Below the pieces are notes generated by a model. It saw only the letters and a list, made by a program, of their open reading frames with translations, did no database searches and was not told the DNA's origin. Positions 17,251 through 26,316 of a stretch of 52,526 nt of DNA are shown one piece after another. Origin of the DNA: Planctomycetota bacterium. Lineage in GTDB: Bacteria > Planctomycetota > UBA1135 > UBA2386. Location of the stretch: positions 1 to 52,526 of the forward strand of contig JAEUHU010000256.1 of assembly GCA_016793305.1 (NCBI GenBank), read 5' to 3'. The stretch's first letter is position 1. Each line of letters opens with the position of its first letter. Position numbers and translations under genes: made by a program.

Positions 17251-19211
17251 ACGGCGAAGATCTCACCCGGGACGAAGTGCTGCGGCGGTTGGCGGCCGGA
17301 GGGAGCATCGCCGGCGCGCTGCTCGCCGAGCTGGATCTCGCGGGCGCCTCGGCCAAGGATGCGTCATCCAAGGGCACCCAGTTCCGGGACGTCGACTTCT
17401 CGGGCGCCCGCTTCGAGGGCGGCGACTTCAGCAACACCAGCTTCCTGGCGTGTCGGTTCGACGGCGCCCACTTCCTGGGCGCGAACCTGCAGAGCGCGCA
17501 GTTCGTCAAGTGCAGCGGTACCGGCGCACACTTCGACCGCTGCCAGCTCGGCGACAGCGATTGGCTGGAGTGCCAGATGCCCGAGGCCTCGTTCACCGGA
17601 GCGCAGCTCGACGAGACGACGATCGCCGTCAGCCAGTTCGACGGCGTCGATCTGACGGCCGCGTCCCTGAAGGATGCCGTGGTGGTGCAGAGTTCGTTGG
17701 CCGGGGCGAGCTTGCCACGCGCCATGCTGGCGGAAGGCCTCTGGAACGAAGTGAATCTGTCCGGCGCCAACCTGGAAGCTGCCGACCTGTCGGGCGTGGC
17801 GATGGACCAGTGCAACCTGGAGGGAGTGGTGGCCACGGAGGCCGTGCTGGCCGGAGCCATGCTGATGCGCTGCCTGTTGGCCGGTGCAGTATTGCCAGAC
17901 AACCTCACCGGCGTCGACTTCACAGCCGCCGTGCTGGCCGGTACCGATCTCGCTGGCCGAACGCTGGCAGGCGCCACCCTGAGGCGCAGCAATCTCGTGC
18001 ACGCCAATCTCGAGGGTTGCGATCTCACCGGCGCCGATCTGTCGGAGGCGGACCTGCGCGGCGCGAACTTCCAAGAGGCACTGCTGCAGGGTTGCTCGCT
18101 GAACGAATCGCAGCTGGATGGCACCAACCTGACTGGCACGAACCTCTCGGGCGCGAGCCTGATACACGTCGACCTCGGCGACGCCGACCTCACGAAGGCG
18201 CGACTCGACGGGGCAACACTCGGCCCGCTGCATGGCGACCGACGCCTGTCCGCCCTGGTCGCGGTCGGCGCGACCTTCCAGGGTCTCGACTTCCGCGGCG
18301 CCGACTTCTCCGGCACCCAGCTGCACGAGGTGCGGTTCGACCGCTGCGATCTCACCGGGGTCTCCTTCCGCGGCGCGCAGTTGGACAAGGTCGCCTTCGT
18401 CGGGTCGGATCTGACCGGCACGGACCTCGCGGACACGAAGCAAACGGCCATCGACTTCGCAGGGAGCCGCCTGGCCGAGACCTCGTTCCGCATGGCCACG
18501 GTGCTCTCGGCCCGCCTGCAGGATGCCGTGCTCGAGAGCATCGACTGCCGCGGCACGATCTTCGAACGCACGCACTTCGATGGCCTGCAGCTCGACCGGG
18601 TGCAGTTCGAGAAGAACACCTGCAAGGCATGCGACTTCACCGGCGCTGCGCTGGCAGAACGCGACCTGGCTGGTTGCGACTTCACCCACTGCGACTTCAC
18701 CGGCGCCGACCTGGCGGGTGCGCAGCTCGCCGAGTGCACCTTGACCGGTGCTACGTTCCGCAACGCCAAGCTCGCCGGCGCGATGCTCGCACGTGTGCGC
18801 GCCGCCACCACCGACTTCACCGCGGCCGACCTCGAAGGCGCGGTGATGGACGGCGGCGACTTCCAGAAGAGCGACTTCCGGACCGCGCGGCTCGCCCGCG
18901 TGCATGCCGTCGGTGCCGACCTCAGCGAGTGCATCCTCGAGCGGATCGTGCTGCAGACCAGCCGCCTCGATCGCTGCCGGCTGGTCTACTCCGACCTGTC
19001 CTATGCCACTCTCGAGCGCAGCAGCCTGCTCGATGCGGACCTCGGCTACGCCAACCTGCACGGCATCACCGAGCGCGACGTCGTCTGGCATGGCGCCAAC
19101 CTGAAGGGTGCGCAACGCACCGATCCGGAACGGTTGCAGGCCGAGACCTGGCGCCCTCCCGCCGACGACACCGAGCCGCCGTCCAAGACCCCAATCCCAT
19201 CACGCCCATGA
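17247..19211 (+). CDS. Long pentapeptide-repeat protein of the T6SS tip module
   Basis: 654 residues, almost entirely pentapeptide repeats from about residue 28 to 635, for example DLSGANLEAADLSGVAM and DLTGADLSEADLRGANF. That is roughly 120 repeats, enough for a rod-like quadrilateral beta-helix over 100 angstroms long. There is no signal peptide or membrane segment. Many phenylalanine-centred repeats (XXDFXX) and cysteine substitutions are visible. The short non-repeat ends could be binding sites. The start overlaps the stop of the DUF2169 fusion (ATGA) and its own stop overlaps the next start, so it is translationally coupled within the module. It could be a structural adaptor, a secreted cargo, or a DNA-mimic-type inhibitor; position favours an adaptor. 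Confidence 0.85.
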   Translation: MNGEDLTRDEVLRRLAAGGSIAGALLAELDLAGASAKDASSKGTQFRDVDFSGARFEGGDFSNTSFLACRFDGAHFLGANLQSAQFVKCSGTGAHFDRCQLGDSDWLECQMPEASFTGAQLDETTIAVSQFDGVDLTAASLKDAVVVQSSLAGASLPRAMLAEGLWNEVNLSGANLEAADLSGVAMDQCNLEGVVATEAVLAGAMLMRCLLAGAVLPDNLTGVDFTAAVLAGTDLAGRTLAGATLRRSNLVHANLEGCDLTGADLSEADLRGANFQEALLQGCSLNESQLDGTNLTGTNLSGASLIHVDLGDADLTKARLDGATLGPLHGDRRLSALVAVGATFQGLDFRGADFSGTQLHEVRFDRCDLTGVSFRGAQLDKVAFVGSDLTGTDLADTKQTAIDFAGSRLAETSFRMATVLSARLQDAVLESIDCRGTIFERTHFDGLQLDRVQFEKNTCKACDFTGAALAERDLAGCDFTHCDFTGADLAGAQLAECTLTGATFRNAKLAGAMLARVRAATTDFTAADLEGAVMDGGDFQKSDFRTARLARVHAVGADLSECILERIVLQTSRLDRCRLVYSDLSYATLERSSLLDADLGYANLHGITERDVVWHGANLKGAQRTDPERLQAETWRPPADDTEPPSKTPIPSRP

Positions 19212-19729
19212 ACACCCTGCTCGCTCAGACGTCCTACTTGGGTCCGGCCACGGCGATCGCCGTCGAGACCGGGCGCGCGCTCGTGATGCTGCCGACGGCG
19301 AAGGCGTGGGCAACCCTGGCCCTGGCCAGCGGCTACACGCCGGCGGTCGGCGACGTACTGCTCGTGATCGGCAAGGACGAGACGTTCTATGTGATCGGCG
19401 TCGTCGCGGGTCGAGGCCAGACCAAGCTCGTCGCGCACGGTGACCTCGAGATCCAGGCGCCACACGGCCGCATCGACCTGTTGGCCCGCGACGGCGTGAC
19501 GCTGCGCGGCGGGCTGGTCCAGATCGTCGCCAAGACGTGGGAGACGGTTGCCGAGACCGTCCGCCAGCGCTTCGGCGAACTCTGCTGCCAGGTGAAGGGC
19601 GTCCTGCGCACCCGCGCCAAGCGGTCCGAGACCGAGGTCGAGGACGTGCACCACACCCACGCGGGCCGCATCGTCCAGCACGCCGACAAGGACGTCAGCA
19701 TCGACGGCGAGAAGATCCACCTCGGATAG
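19208..19729 (+). CDS. DUF3540 protein (T6SS-associated)
   Basis: 173-residue cytosolic protein matching DUF3540, a family found beside DUF2169 and DUF4150 genes in type VI loci. The N-terminal half is a small beta-barrel-like segment (VGDVLLVIGKDETFYVIGVV). The C-terminal half has short parallel strands reminiscent of the VgrG/PAAR beta-helix (GDLEIQAPHGRIDLLARDG), then a helix with two Cys in LCCQVKG, ending in KDVSIDGEKIHLG. A spike extension or connector between VgrG and the PAAR-like tip is a reasonable inference. It is coupled to the preceding gene by an ATGA overlap and lies nine bases before the PAAR-like gene. Confidence 0.75.
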   Translation: MNTLLAQTSYLGPATAIAVETGRALVMLPTAKAWATLALASGYTPAVGDVLLVIGKDETFYVIGVVAGRGQTKLVAHGDLEIQAPHGRIDLLARDGVTLRGGLVQIVAKTWETVAETVRQRFGELCCQVKGVLRTRAKRSETEVEDVHHTHAGRIVQHADKDVSIDGEKIHLG

Positions 19730-19738
19730 GAGCACACC

Positions 19739-20158
19739 ATGTTCCCAGCCAGCACCAAGGGCGGCGGCCAGTGCATGGGCGCCCCCGACGTCGTGAAGGT
19801 CCCGGCACCGCCGGCTCCGTTCGTGCCGACGCCGTTCCCGAACATCGCGATGTGCAACCAGGCCAATGGCGGGACCTGCTCGTCGAAGGTGAAGATCCTC
19901 GGCAAGGAGGTGCTGACGACCAAGACGGAGATCAGCATGTCGAGCGGCGACGAAGCCGGCACGGCCGGTGGCGGCATGGTGTCGTCGAAGATCAAGGGCC
20001 CCGCGCTCTACAAGAAGGGCAGCTCGAAGGTGAAGGTGGAAGGTGCGCCCATGGTCCACCTGACCTCGATGGTCGCACTCAACGGCGGCAGCAATGCCAA
20101 CACGCCGCCGGGACAGCAGATCGCGCCGAGCCAGACGAAGGTCACCGTGATGCCCTGA
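19739..20158 (+). CDS. DUF4150 PAAR-like protein (T6SS spike tip)
   Basis: 139 residues. The N-terminus shows the DUF4150 pattern PASTKGGGQCMGAPDVVKVP followed by FVPTPFPNIAMCNQANGG. This is the fold related to PAAR proteins that cap VgrG and sharpen the tip. Metal-binding Cys/His candidates are Cys12, Cys39 and Cys47. It ends shortly after HLTSMVALNGG, with no C-terminal effector domain, so it is a stand-alone tip rather than a PAAR-toxin fusion. An AGGAG ribosome site lies at good spacing. No separate canonical PAAR gene is seen in the window, which supports this as the functional tip. Confidence 0.87.
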   Translation: MFPASTKGGGQCMGAPDVVKVPAPPAPFVPTPFPNIAMCNQANGGTCSSKVKILGKEVLTTKTEISMSSGDEAGTAGGGMVSSKIKGPALYKKGSSKVKVEGAPMVHLTSMVALNGGSNANTPPGQQIAPSQTKVTVMP

Positions 20159-20176
20159 GTGCCGAGGACTCCCGCG

Positions 20177-20671
20177 ATGATCCTCAACGACCTCCACGTG
20201 CTCACCGCCGGCGAGCGCCACGCCTTCGGACGCCCTCCGCAGGAGCAGGTCTTCCAGCCGGGCACCGTGCTGCATCGTTTCGTGACCCGCGGCGAGAACG
20301 CGAGCCAGGGCGACTGGTGGGTCACGTCGGCGACCCTCGAGCTGCTCCGCACCCACGCAACCCGCAGCAAGGTGCCGTTGGCGAACGTGGTGCGAGCACG
20401 CCTGGCGATCGCGCGGCACTGGAGCCCCAGGCTGGACTTCCTGGTCAGTGCGCGCCTCTCGATCGCCGCTCGCGGCTGGGTCGGTGCGGCACGTCACCAA
20501 CGCGTCGACGCGACGAGGGCGAACGCGAACGTGGTGTTCCTCGGCGGCACCGAGCAGGTGCTGCTGCCGAACCTGCTCGGCGACACCCACCGCACGCAGC
20601 CGAAGGTCCGCAAGGCCCACGGCTCGCTGCCGTCGCCGCGCGCGGTGGTGATCGCCCACCAGCGCCTCTGA
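20177..20671 (+). CDS. Hypothetical protein at the end of the T6SS tip module
   Basis: 164 residues, no family recognised. The sequence is basic, with an Arg/Ala-rich middle (ANVVRARLAIARHWSPRLDF) and a C-terminal half that looks beta-rich (NANVVFLGGTEQVLLPNLL). There is no signal peptide or transmembrane helix. I start at the ATG with a GAGG nine bases upstream; a GTG abutting the DUF4150 stop (20159) would add six residues. Being last in the VgrG module makes it a candidate small effector, immunity protein or chaperone, but no catalytic motif is visible. It converges with clpV. Confidence 0.6.
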   Translation: MILNDLHVLTAGERHAFGRPPQEQVFQPGTVLHRFVTRGENASQGDWWVTSATLELLRTHATRSKVPLANVVRARLAIARHWSPRLDFLVSARLSIAARGWVGAARHQRVDATRANANVVFLGGTEQVLLPNLLGDTHRTQPKVRKAHGSLPSPRAVVIAHQRL

Positions 20672-20679
20672 GGCCAGCC

Positions 20680-20693
20680 GACGCGATCGCGTC
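20680..20693. other. 14-base perfect palindrome between convergent stops
   Basis: GACGCGATCGCGTC lies between the orphan gene and clpV, overlapping the clpV stop codon by two bases. It could fold into a short hairpin on either strand and act as a shared terminator, or it could be a protein-binding site. Only the symmetry is directly seen. Confidence 0.35.
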
Positions 20694-23415
20694 AGTCGAA
20701 CTGGTAGGTGAACTCGCCGTCCTTGACGCCGATCGCGACCTTCTTGATCTCGCGTCCCTCCATCATGCGCTCGAGGAACTCGCGACTCATGGTCGGCAGG
20801 ATGGTGTTGGTCAGGATCGCGTCGATCATGCGTCCCCCGCTCTCCAGTTCGGTGCAGCGGGCCACGATCGTCTTGAGCACGTCGTCGCTGTAGGAGAACG
20901 GCACCTTGTAGCGGTCGGCGACCCGCTTCTCGACCCGGCGCAGCTGCAACTTGCTGATGTTGCGGATCATCGTCTCGCTGAGCGGGTAGTACGGGATCAC
21001 CACGAGTCGGCCGAGCAGTGCGGCCGGGAACACCTTCAGCAGTGGCTCGCGCATCGCCTTGGCGATGCCCTCGGGCTCGGGCAGCAGCTCCGGGTCCTTG
21101 CACATGTTCATGATCAGGTCGCTGCCGACGTTCGAGGTCAGCAGGATGATCGTGTTCTTGAAGTCGATCAGGCGGCCCTCGCCGTCCTCCATCACGCCCT
21201 TGTCGAAGACCTGGAAGAAGATCTCGTGCACGTCGCTGTGCGCCTTCTCGACCTCGTCGAGCAGCACGACGCTGTACGGCTTGCGGCGCACGGCCTCCGT
21301 CAGGATGCCGCCCTCGCCGTAGCCGACGTAGCCGGGTGGCGCGCCCTTCAGCGTGGAGACGGTGTGCGCCTCCTGGAACTCGCTCATGTTGATGGTGATG
21401 ACGTTCTGCTCGCCACCGTAGAGCGACTCCGCCAGGGCCAGCGCGGTCTCGGTCTTGCCGACACCGGACGGGCCGGCGAGCAGGAACACGCCGACCGGCT
21501 TGCTCGGGTTGTCGAGACCCGCGCGATTGGTCTGGATGCGCTTGCTGATCATGTGCATCGCGTGGTCCTGGCCGACCACGCGCTTGCCGAGCGTGCCGGC
21601 GAGGTCCAGCACCGTGCGCATCTCGTCGCGCACCATGCGCCCGACGGGGATGCCCGTCCAATCGGCGACCACCGAGGCCACCGCCTGCGCGTCGACCGAC
21701 GGCAGGATCAGCGGGGCCTCGCCCTGCAGAGTGGCCAGCTGGGCGGTCGCCGCCGCCAGTTCCTTCAGGGCCGCGGTGCGTTCGGCTTCGGTCAACGCCT
21801 TGTCCGCCGCCTTGGCGGCGACGGCACCGGCGGCCTGCTCGAGCTTGCTGCCGGTGCCCTCGATCGGCGCTCCGGCCCCACGCAGCTTGGCCCGCAGGGC
21901 CAGCACCTGCTCGACGAGCCGCTTCTCGTCGTCCCAGCGCTTCTCGAGCACCGAGCGACGCTCTTCCTCGACCGCGAGCTTCGCCTGCGCGTTCTTGCGG
22001 CGGTCGCCGATCGGGAACCCGACCGCGTCCTCGCGCGCGATGATCTCGAGTTCGGTCTGCAGCGCCTGGATGCGGCGGCGGCAGTCGTCCAGTTCGGCCG
22101 GCACGGCATGCTGGCTGATCGCCACCCGCGCACACGCGGTGTCGAGCAGGCTGACCGACTTGTCGGGCAGCTGCCGGGCCGGGATGTAGCGGTGCGACAG
22201 CTTGACCGCGGACTCGAGCGCCTCGTCGAGCACCTGCACACGATGGTGCTTCTCCATCGTCGACGCGACGCCCCGCATCATCAGGATCGCCCGTTCCTCG
22301 GAGGGCTCGTCCACCTGGACGACCTGGAAGCGACGCGTCAGCGCCGGGTCCTTCTCGATGTGCTTCTTGTACTCGGCCCAGGTGGTCGCCGCGATCGTGC
22401 GCAGGGTGCCGCGCGCCAGTGCTGGCTTCAGCAGGTTGGCGGCGTCCCCGGTGCCCGCTGCCCCACCGGCGCCGACCAGCGTGTGCGCCTCGTCGATGAA
22501 CAGGATGATCGGTGTGCTGCTGCCCTGCACTTCCTCGATGACCTGCTTCAGGCGCTCCTCGAACTCACCTTTCATGCTGGCGCCCGCTTGCAGGAGCCCG
22601 ACGTCGAGTGTGCGCAGTTGCACGCCGCGCAGCGACGGGGGCACGTCGCCGGCGATCAGGCGCTGCGCGAAGCCCTCGACCACCGCCGTCTTGCCGACGC
22701 CGGCTTCCCCGGTCAGGATCGGGTTGTTCTGCCGGCGTCGCATCAGGATGTCGACGCACTGCCGGATCTCGTCGTCGCGGCCGACGATCGGGTCCATCTC
22801 GCCCTTCTTGGCCTTCTCGGTGAGGTCGACGGTGAAGCGCTTCAACGCCTCGCCCTTGCCCATCGCCGCCGGCGCCATCGCTCCCGAGGCTTCGCCAGGG
22901 CCGGCCCCGCCTCCCGCTTCGCGGTTGGCGAGCGCGTCCTCCGGCGAGCCGGCGACGTGTTCGGCGAAGTTGTCGGTCAACGAGTCGAGTTGGACCTTGC
23001 CGAACTCCTTGCTGATCCCGAGCAGCGTGTTCCGCAGATCGCGGGTCTTCAGCATGCCCACCACGAGGTGGCCGGAGCGGATGCGGCCGTCGCCGTACAT
23101 CAGCGAGCAGTAGAGCCACGCTCGCTCCACGGCCTCCTCCACCTGCGACGACAGATCCGTGATCGACGTCGACCCACGCGGCAACCGATCCAGCGCCTCG
23201 ACGACGTCCTTGGCGAGCCGTCCAGGATCGATGTTCGCGTTGCGCACGATGCGATGCAGGTCGGTGTCGTTCAGCTGCAGCAACTGGTGGATCCAGTGCA
23301 CGAGCTCGACGTACGAGTTGCCTCGCATCTTGCAGAAGACCGTCGCGGCTTCGATGGCACGGTAGGCGACGGGGTTCAACTTGCCGAACAACGCGGCGCG
23401 ACGGATTTCGGTCAT
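20692..23415 (-). CDS. clpV: T6SS sheath-recycling AAA+ ATPase ClpV (TssH)
   Basis: Hexameric Clp/Hsp100 ATPase that disassembles the contracted TssB/TssC sheath, 907 residues. An N-terminal helical domain covers about 1-160. The first AAA+ module has Walker A GEAGVGKT (236-243) and Walker B ILFIDEAHTL (304-313). A coiled middle domain (about 440-520) is followed by a second AAA+ module with Walker A GPSGVGKT (648-655) and Walker B VVLLDEVEKAH. The TLKGAPPGYVGYGEGG pore/sensor segment is typical of ClpV. The ATG overlaps the tssG stop (ATGA), so it is the last gene of the downstream core run. A longer same-frame extension through tssG is a shadow. Confidence 0.97.
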   Translation of the reverse strand: MTEIRRAALFGKLNPVAYRAIEAATVFCKMRGNSYVELVHWIHQLLQLNDTDLHRIVRNANIDPGRLAKDVVEALDRLPRGSTSITDLSSQVEEAVERAWLYCSLMYGDGRIRSGHLVVGMLKTRDLRNTLLGISKEFGKVQLDSLTDNFAEHVAGSPEDALANREAGGGAGPGEASGAMAPAAMGKGEALKRFTVDLTEKAKKGEMDPIVGRDDEIRQCVDILMRRRQNNPILTGEAGVGKTAVVEGFAQRLIAGDVPPSLRGVQLRTLDVGLLQAGASMKGEFEERLKQVIEEVQGSSTPIILFIDEAHTLVGAGGAAGTGDAANLLKPALARGTLRTIAATTWAEYKKHIEKDPALTRRFQVVQVDEPSEERAILMMRGVASTMEKHHRVQVLDEALESAVKLSHRYIPARQLPDKSVSLLDTACARVAISQHAVPAELDDCRRRIQALQTELEIIAREDAVGFPIGDRRKNAQAKLAVEEERRSVLEKRWDDEKRLVEQVLALRAKLRGAGAPIEGTGSKLEQAAGAVAAKAADKALTEAERTAALKELAAATAQLATLQGEAPLILPSVDAQAVASVVADWTGIPVGRMVRDEMRTVLDLAGTLGKRVVGQDHAMHMISKRIQTNRAGLDNPSKPVGVFLLAGPSGVGKTETALALAESLYGGEQNVITINMSEFQEAHTVSTLKGAPPGYVGYGEGGILTEAVRRKPYSVVLLDEVEKAHSDVHEIFFQVFDKGVMEDGEGRLIDFKNTIILLTSNVGSDLIMNMCKDPELLPEPEGIAKAMREPLLKVFPAALLGRLVVIPYYPLSETMIRNISKLQLRRVEKRVADRYKVPFSYSDDVLKTIVARCTELESGGRMIDAILTNTILPTMSREFLERMMEGREIKKVAIGVKDGEFTYQFD

Positions 23416-24437
23416 GGGACGTGGCGCTCTCTTGGCGCGGACATGGGGCGATAGGGAACGTCGGACTGCAGCAGGAGGTCGGCGGCAGGCCGCTGTGGAT
23501 CGACTTGACCGAGCCAACTGGTCCAGCCCAGGCGCGCATCGGCTCCGAGGCGCAGTGGCGGGACGTGCTCGTCGGCCAGGTGCAATCGCAGGTCCCACCC
23601 GAGCTCGAGACCCAGGTAGGAGTGGACCAGGGCGCCGAAGCGCCGCCAGCTCGGTGTGCCGGGCAGCAGACGTTCGTACTGGTCGATCGACAGGGGCCCG
23701 CAGACGATGCGGATGCTCTGCCGACAGTCCCAGAACTCCTCGCCGAGCATCGCACTGCTGCCGAGTTCGGCGGTGCCTTCCCGGCCCAACCTCGTGCGGA
23801 TGTCGCCCGGCATGCGCAACCAGCGGCCGACGAACTCCTCGACGCGGACCGGCACCCGGAAGAACCCGGCCAGGAGGGCCTGCAACCCGGCCGCCGTGCG
23901 CACCTGGCGGGCGAAGTGGCCGCCCCAGTGCCGGCGCGCGCGCGAGAGCTGGGGCTGCTCGTCGGCTTCGGGCGGCGCGGCGAAGCCGATGCAGGAACCG
24001 AGGTGGCGCGCGAACCGGTCTTCGCGCGGGCGATCGACCTCGACCGCTGGCTGGCTGTCCGCCATGGCGCGCCAGAACAGCGACAGCAGCCGATGGTGGA
24101 ACAGGTCGAGGAACGCCCGCAGCGTCGTGTCGCCCTCGCGCCGGACCCGATCGAGCACGTACTCGCAGAGGTGCAGCGGCAGCGGCCCGTTCGGTCCGAG
24201 CAGGCCGAGCACGAAGACGCGCAGCGTTCCACCCGCGGTCCGCCCGGCCGACCACTCCGCCAGGGCCCCTGCGGCGAAGCCTAGATGCGGCATCTGCGCC
24301 AGCCGCACGGCGTCGTCACCAGGGCGCACCGATCGCCCGAGCCGAGGCCGGTCGGCGAACACGCAGTCCAGGCGCCGCAGGGCCGCGACGAAGTCGTAGC
24401 GATGAGCGGCCTGCTGGATGCCCTCGACCCCGTTCAC
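23412..24437 (-). CDS. tssG: T6SS baseplate protein TssG
   Basis: 341-residue baseplate wedge subunit (VasB/ImpH family). The N-terminus has HRYDFVAALRRLDCVF. The central family segment FVLGLLGPNGPLPLHLCEYV is followed by RAFLDLFHHRLLSLFWRAM, the hallmark of TssG. The C-terminal half is the less conserved beta-rich part, with LGELGWDLRL-like strands. I chose the GTG that overlaps the tssF stop (GTGA), matching neighbouring junctions; an ATG 11 codons earlier (24470) would overlap tssF by 37 bases. TssG pairs with TssF, encoded immediately upstream. Confidence 0.94.
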   Translation of the reverse strand: MNGVEGIQQAAHRYDFVAALRRLDCVFADRPRLGRSVRPGDDAVRLAQMPHLGFAAGALAEWSAGRTAGGTLRVFVLGLLGPNGPLPLHLCEYVLDRVRREGDTTLRAFLDLFHHRLLSLFWRAMADSQPAVEVDRPREDRFARHLGSCIGFAAPPEADEQPQLSRARRHWGGHFARQVRTAAGLQALLAGFFRVPVRVEEFVGRWLRMPGDIRTRLGREGTAELGSSAMLGEEFWDCRQSIRIVCGPLSIDQYERLLPGTPSWRRFGALVHSYLGLELGWDLRLHLADEHVPPLRLGADARLGWTSWLGQVDPQRPAADLLLQSDVPYRPMSAPRERHVP

Positions 24438-26314
24438 AGCAGGTGCCGACCGCCGATCCGCGGCGGCCAACGGGCGATCTCCCCACGTTCGACGGAGGTC
24501 AGCACCGTCTCGGTGAAGGAGTTGAGCGACACGAGCCGAGCGAACAGGCGCTCGAGCACGCAGCCGAGCAGGAACACGCCACTGCCTTCGAACTGGCTCT
24601 CGTCACAATGCAGGACGATCCGCAGGCCCCTGCCGAAAGCGAGCGGCCCGGGAGTCGGCAGCCGCCGGACCACGGCGGCGGCCTGCACGGAGTGCACGCC
24701 CTGGATCATCTTCTGCACGTGCGGGTCGGCGACGTCGCCGTGCAACGCCAACAGTTCGCGCAGGTGCACGCCAGCGTTGCCACCCTCGCCGTCCATCAGG
24801 GTCACGTGGCTCAGCGCCAGGTGATCGATCAGCCGCCACGCGGTCTCGCCGTGGGCGAGGGACGGGCGCGGTCGCGTCGGCCCGGCTATGCACCGCACCG
24901 ACTGGACCGGAGCCGCCTGCTCGAGCGAGAAGTCGGTCGTCCCCTGGCCGAGCGGCATCATCAACGGCAGGTCCCGATTGCTGCACAGCGCCGCGACCTC
25001 GAGCTGCACGAGGGCCGGGTCGAACGGTGGCTTCGCCGCATCGGCGAGCATCAGGAACACCTCACTGCCGAGATAGCTGCTGCGCGCCCCCACGACCCGC
25101 TGTTGTTCCGGCAGGCGCCGCTGCCGCCGCTCCAGCGTGTAGTAGCGCTGGTCGACACCGGGCAGGGCGAGGTCGTCCGTGCCGTACAACGGGCGGAACA
25201 CCTGTTCTTCGACGTCCCCGTCGCCGTGGCCGACGACGCGGGTCAGGGAGTGCACCTCGAAGTCGAGCGGCCGGGACCGATCGGCGAGCACCTGATACTC
25301 GGACTGCGTCGGGTCGAGGTGGATGCGGTCGCAGCGACGTTCGAACAGGTTGACCGCCGGGGTCGCGAACAAGGCGAACCGCGAGGCATCGACATTGTTC
25401 TCCAGACGAGGCGCGTTGCGATCGAACAGGAAGAACACGTCGAGCTGTCGGTGTTCGCCAGCAGCCCGACAAACCGGCTCCAACTCGGTGAGCGCGATCG
25501 ATCGGAAGCGCTCCGGGAACGCGAAGTACTCCAGCAGCAGGCGATGGCCGGGGTAGCCACGACCGGGTGTCGGCAGGAGCGCCTCGTCGTCGTGGAACCC
25601 GACCGGGCGCACGGCGCCCTCCGGAAGTTGCCGCTGCCAGGGAGGCGGCTTGCCGATCGGCCGCACGACCACGGCGAGGGTGTTGGCGAGCAACTGCTCG
25701 AGCAAGCGCATCGGCAGGTCCTCGGGCCCCTGCAGGTAGAGCGGCAAGCTGCCGATCGCCAACTGCCCGAACGTCGCCTTGCCCTGCGTCTGCAGGCGCA
25801 GGCGGATGCCGGCGCGCACGTTCGCGATCTCGGGCAAGCCGAACGCCGCCAGGTCGCGCAGCGACCCGACGTACTGCGCTTCTTCTACCCGCAACGGCCA
25901 CAGCCGCACCGGGTGCGCGGTGCGGTACTCGCATGCGGTCGGATCGCCCTTGGCGACCAGACTGCGCAACCTCGTACCACGCGGCACGGTGACGCCGTTC
26001 ACCAGGGCCGGATCGGTCAGCACCGGCTGGATCTGCACCACCGCCATGGACGGGATCGGCGCCAGGTAGTTCGGGAACAGACTCTCGAGCAGGTGGTTCG
26101 TGAACCGCGGGAACTCGGCGTCCAGCTTCAGCTGCACGCGAGCGGTCAGGAACGCGAATCCCTCGAGCAGGCGCTCGACGTACGGGTCGGCGACCTCGAC
26201 CCCGCTCATCGCCAGACGGCCGGCGATCTTCGGATACTCGGCCGCGAACTCGGCGCCCATCTCCCGGACGAACTCGAGTTCCTGCTTGTAGTAGCGGAGC
26301 AGCCGTGGATCCAC
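24434..26314 (-). CDS. tssF: T6SS baseplate protein TssF
   Basis: 626-residue baseplate wedge protein (VasA/ImpG family). The opening DPRLLRYYKQELEFVREMG and the following EYPKIAGRLAMSGVEVADPYVERLLEGFAFL are diagnostic, with FPNYLAPIPSMAVVQ shortly after. The length matches the family (580-640). It uses a GTG start two bases after the tssE stop. TssF forms the TssF2-TssG wedge that binds TssE, TssK and VgrG during assembly. Confidence 0.96.
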   Translation of the reverse strand: MDPRLLRYYKQELEFVREMGAEFAAEYPKIAGRLAMSGVEVADPYVERLLEGFAFLTARVQLKLDAEFPRFTNHLLESLFPNYLAPIPSMAVVQIQPVLTDPALVNGVTVPRGTRLRSLVAKGDPTACEYRTAHPVRLWPLRVEEAQYVGSLRDLAAFGLPEIANVRAGIRLRLQTQGKATFGQLAIGSLPLYLQGPEDLPMRLLEQLLANTLAVVVRPIGKPPPWQRQLPEGAVRPVGFHDDEALLPTPGRGYPGHRLLLEYFAFPERFRSIALTELEPVCRAAGEHRQLDVFFLFDRNAPRLENNVDASRFALFATPAVNLFERRCDRIHLDPTQSEYQVLADRSRPLDFEVHSLTRVVGHGDGDVEEQVFRPLYGTDDLALPGVDQRYYTLERRQRRLPEQQRVVGARSSYLGSEVFLMLADAAKPPFDPALVQLEVAALCSNRDLPLMMPLGQGTTDFSLEQAAPVQSVRCIAGPTRPRPSLAHGETAWRLIDHLALSHVTLMDGEGGNAGVHLRELLALHGDVADPHVQKMIQGVHSVQAAAVVRRLPTPGPLAFGRGLRIVLHCDESQFEGSGVFLLGCVLERLFARLVSLNSFTETVLTSVERGEIARWPPRIGGRHLL

Positions 26315-26316
26315 GC

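Noticed and set aside
17247..19211. Reading the pentapeptide protein as a Qnr-type quinolone-resistance protein
   Set aside because: It is about three times Qnr length and lies inside a T6SS tip module; repeats alone do not indicate resistance.
23416..24255. N-terminal extension of ClpV through tssG
   Set aside because: ClpV proteins begin at the MTEIRRAALFGKL-type start. The extension is an out-of-frame reading of TssG.
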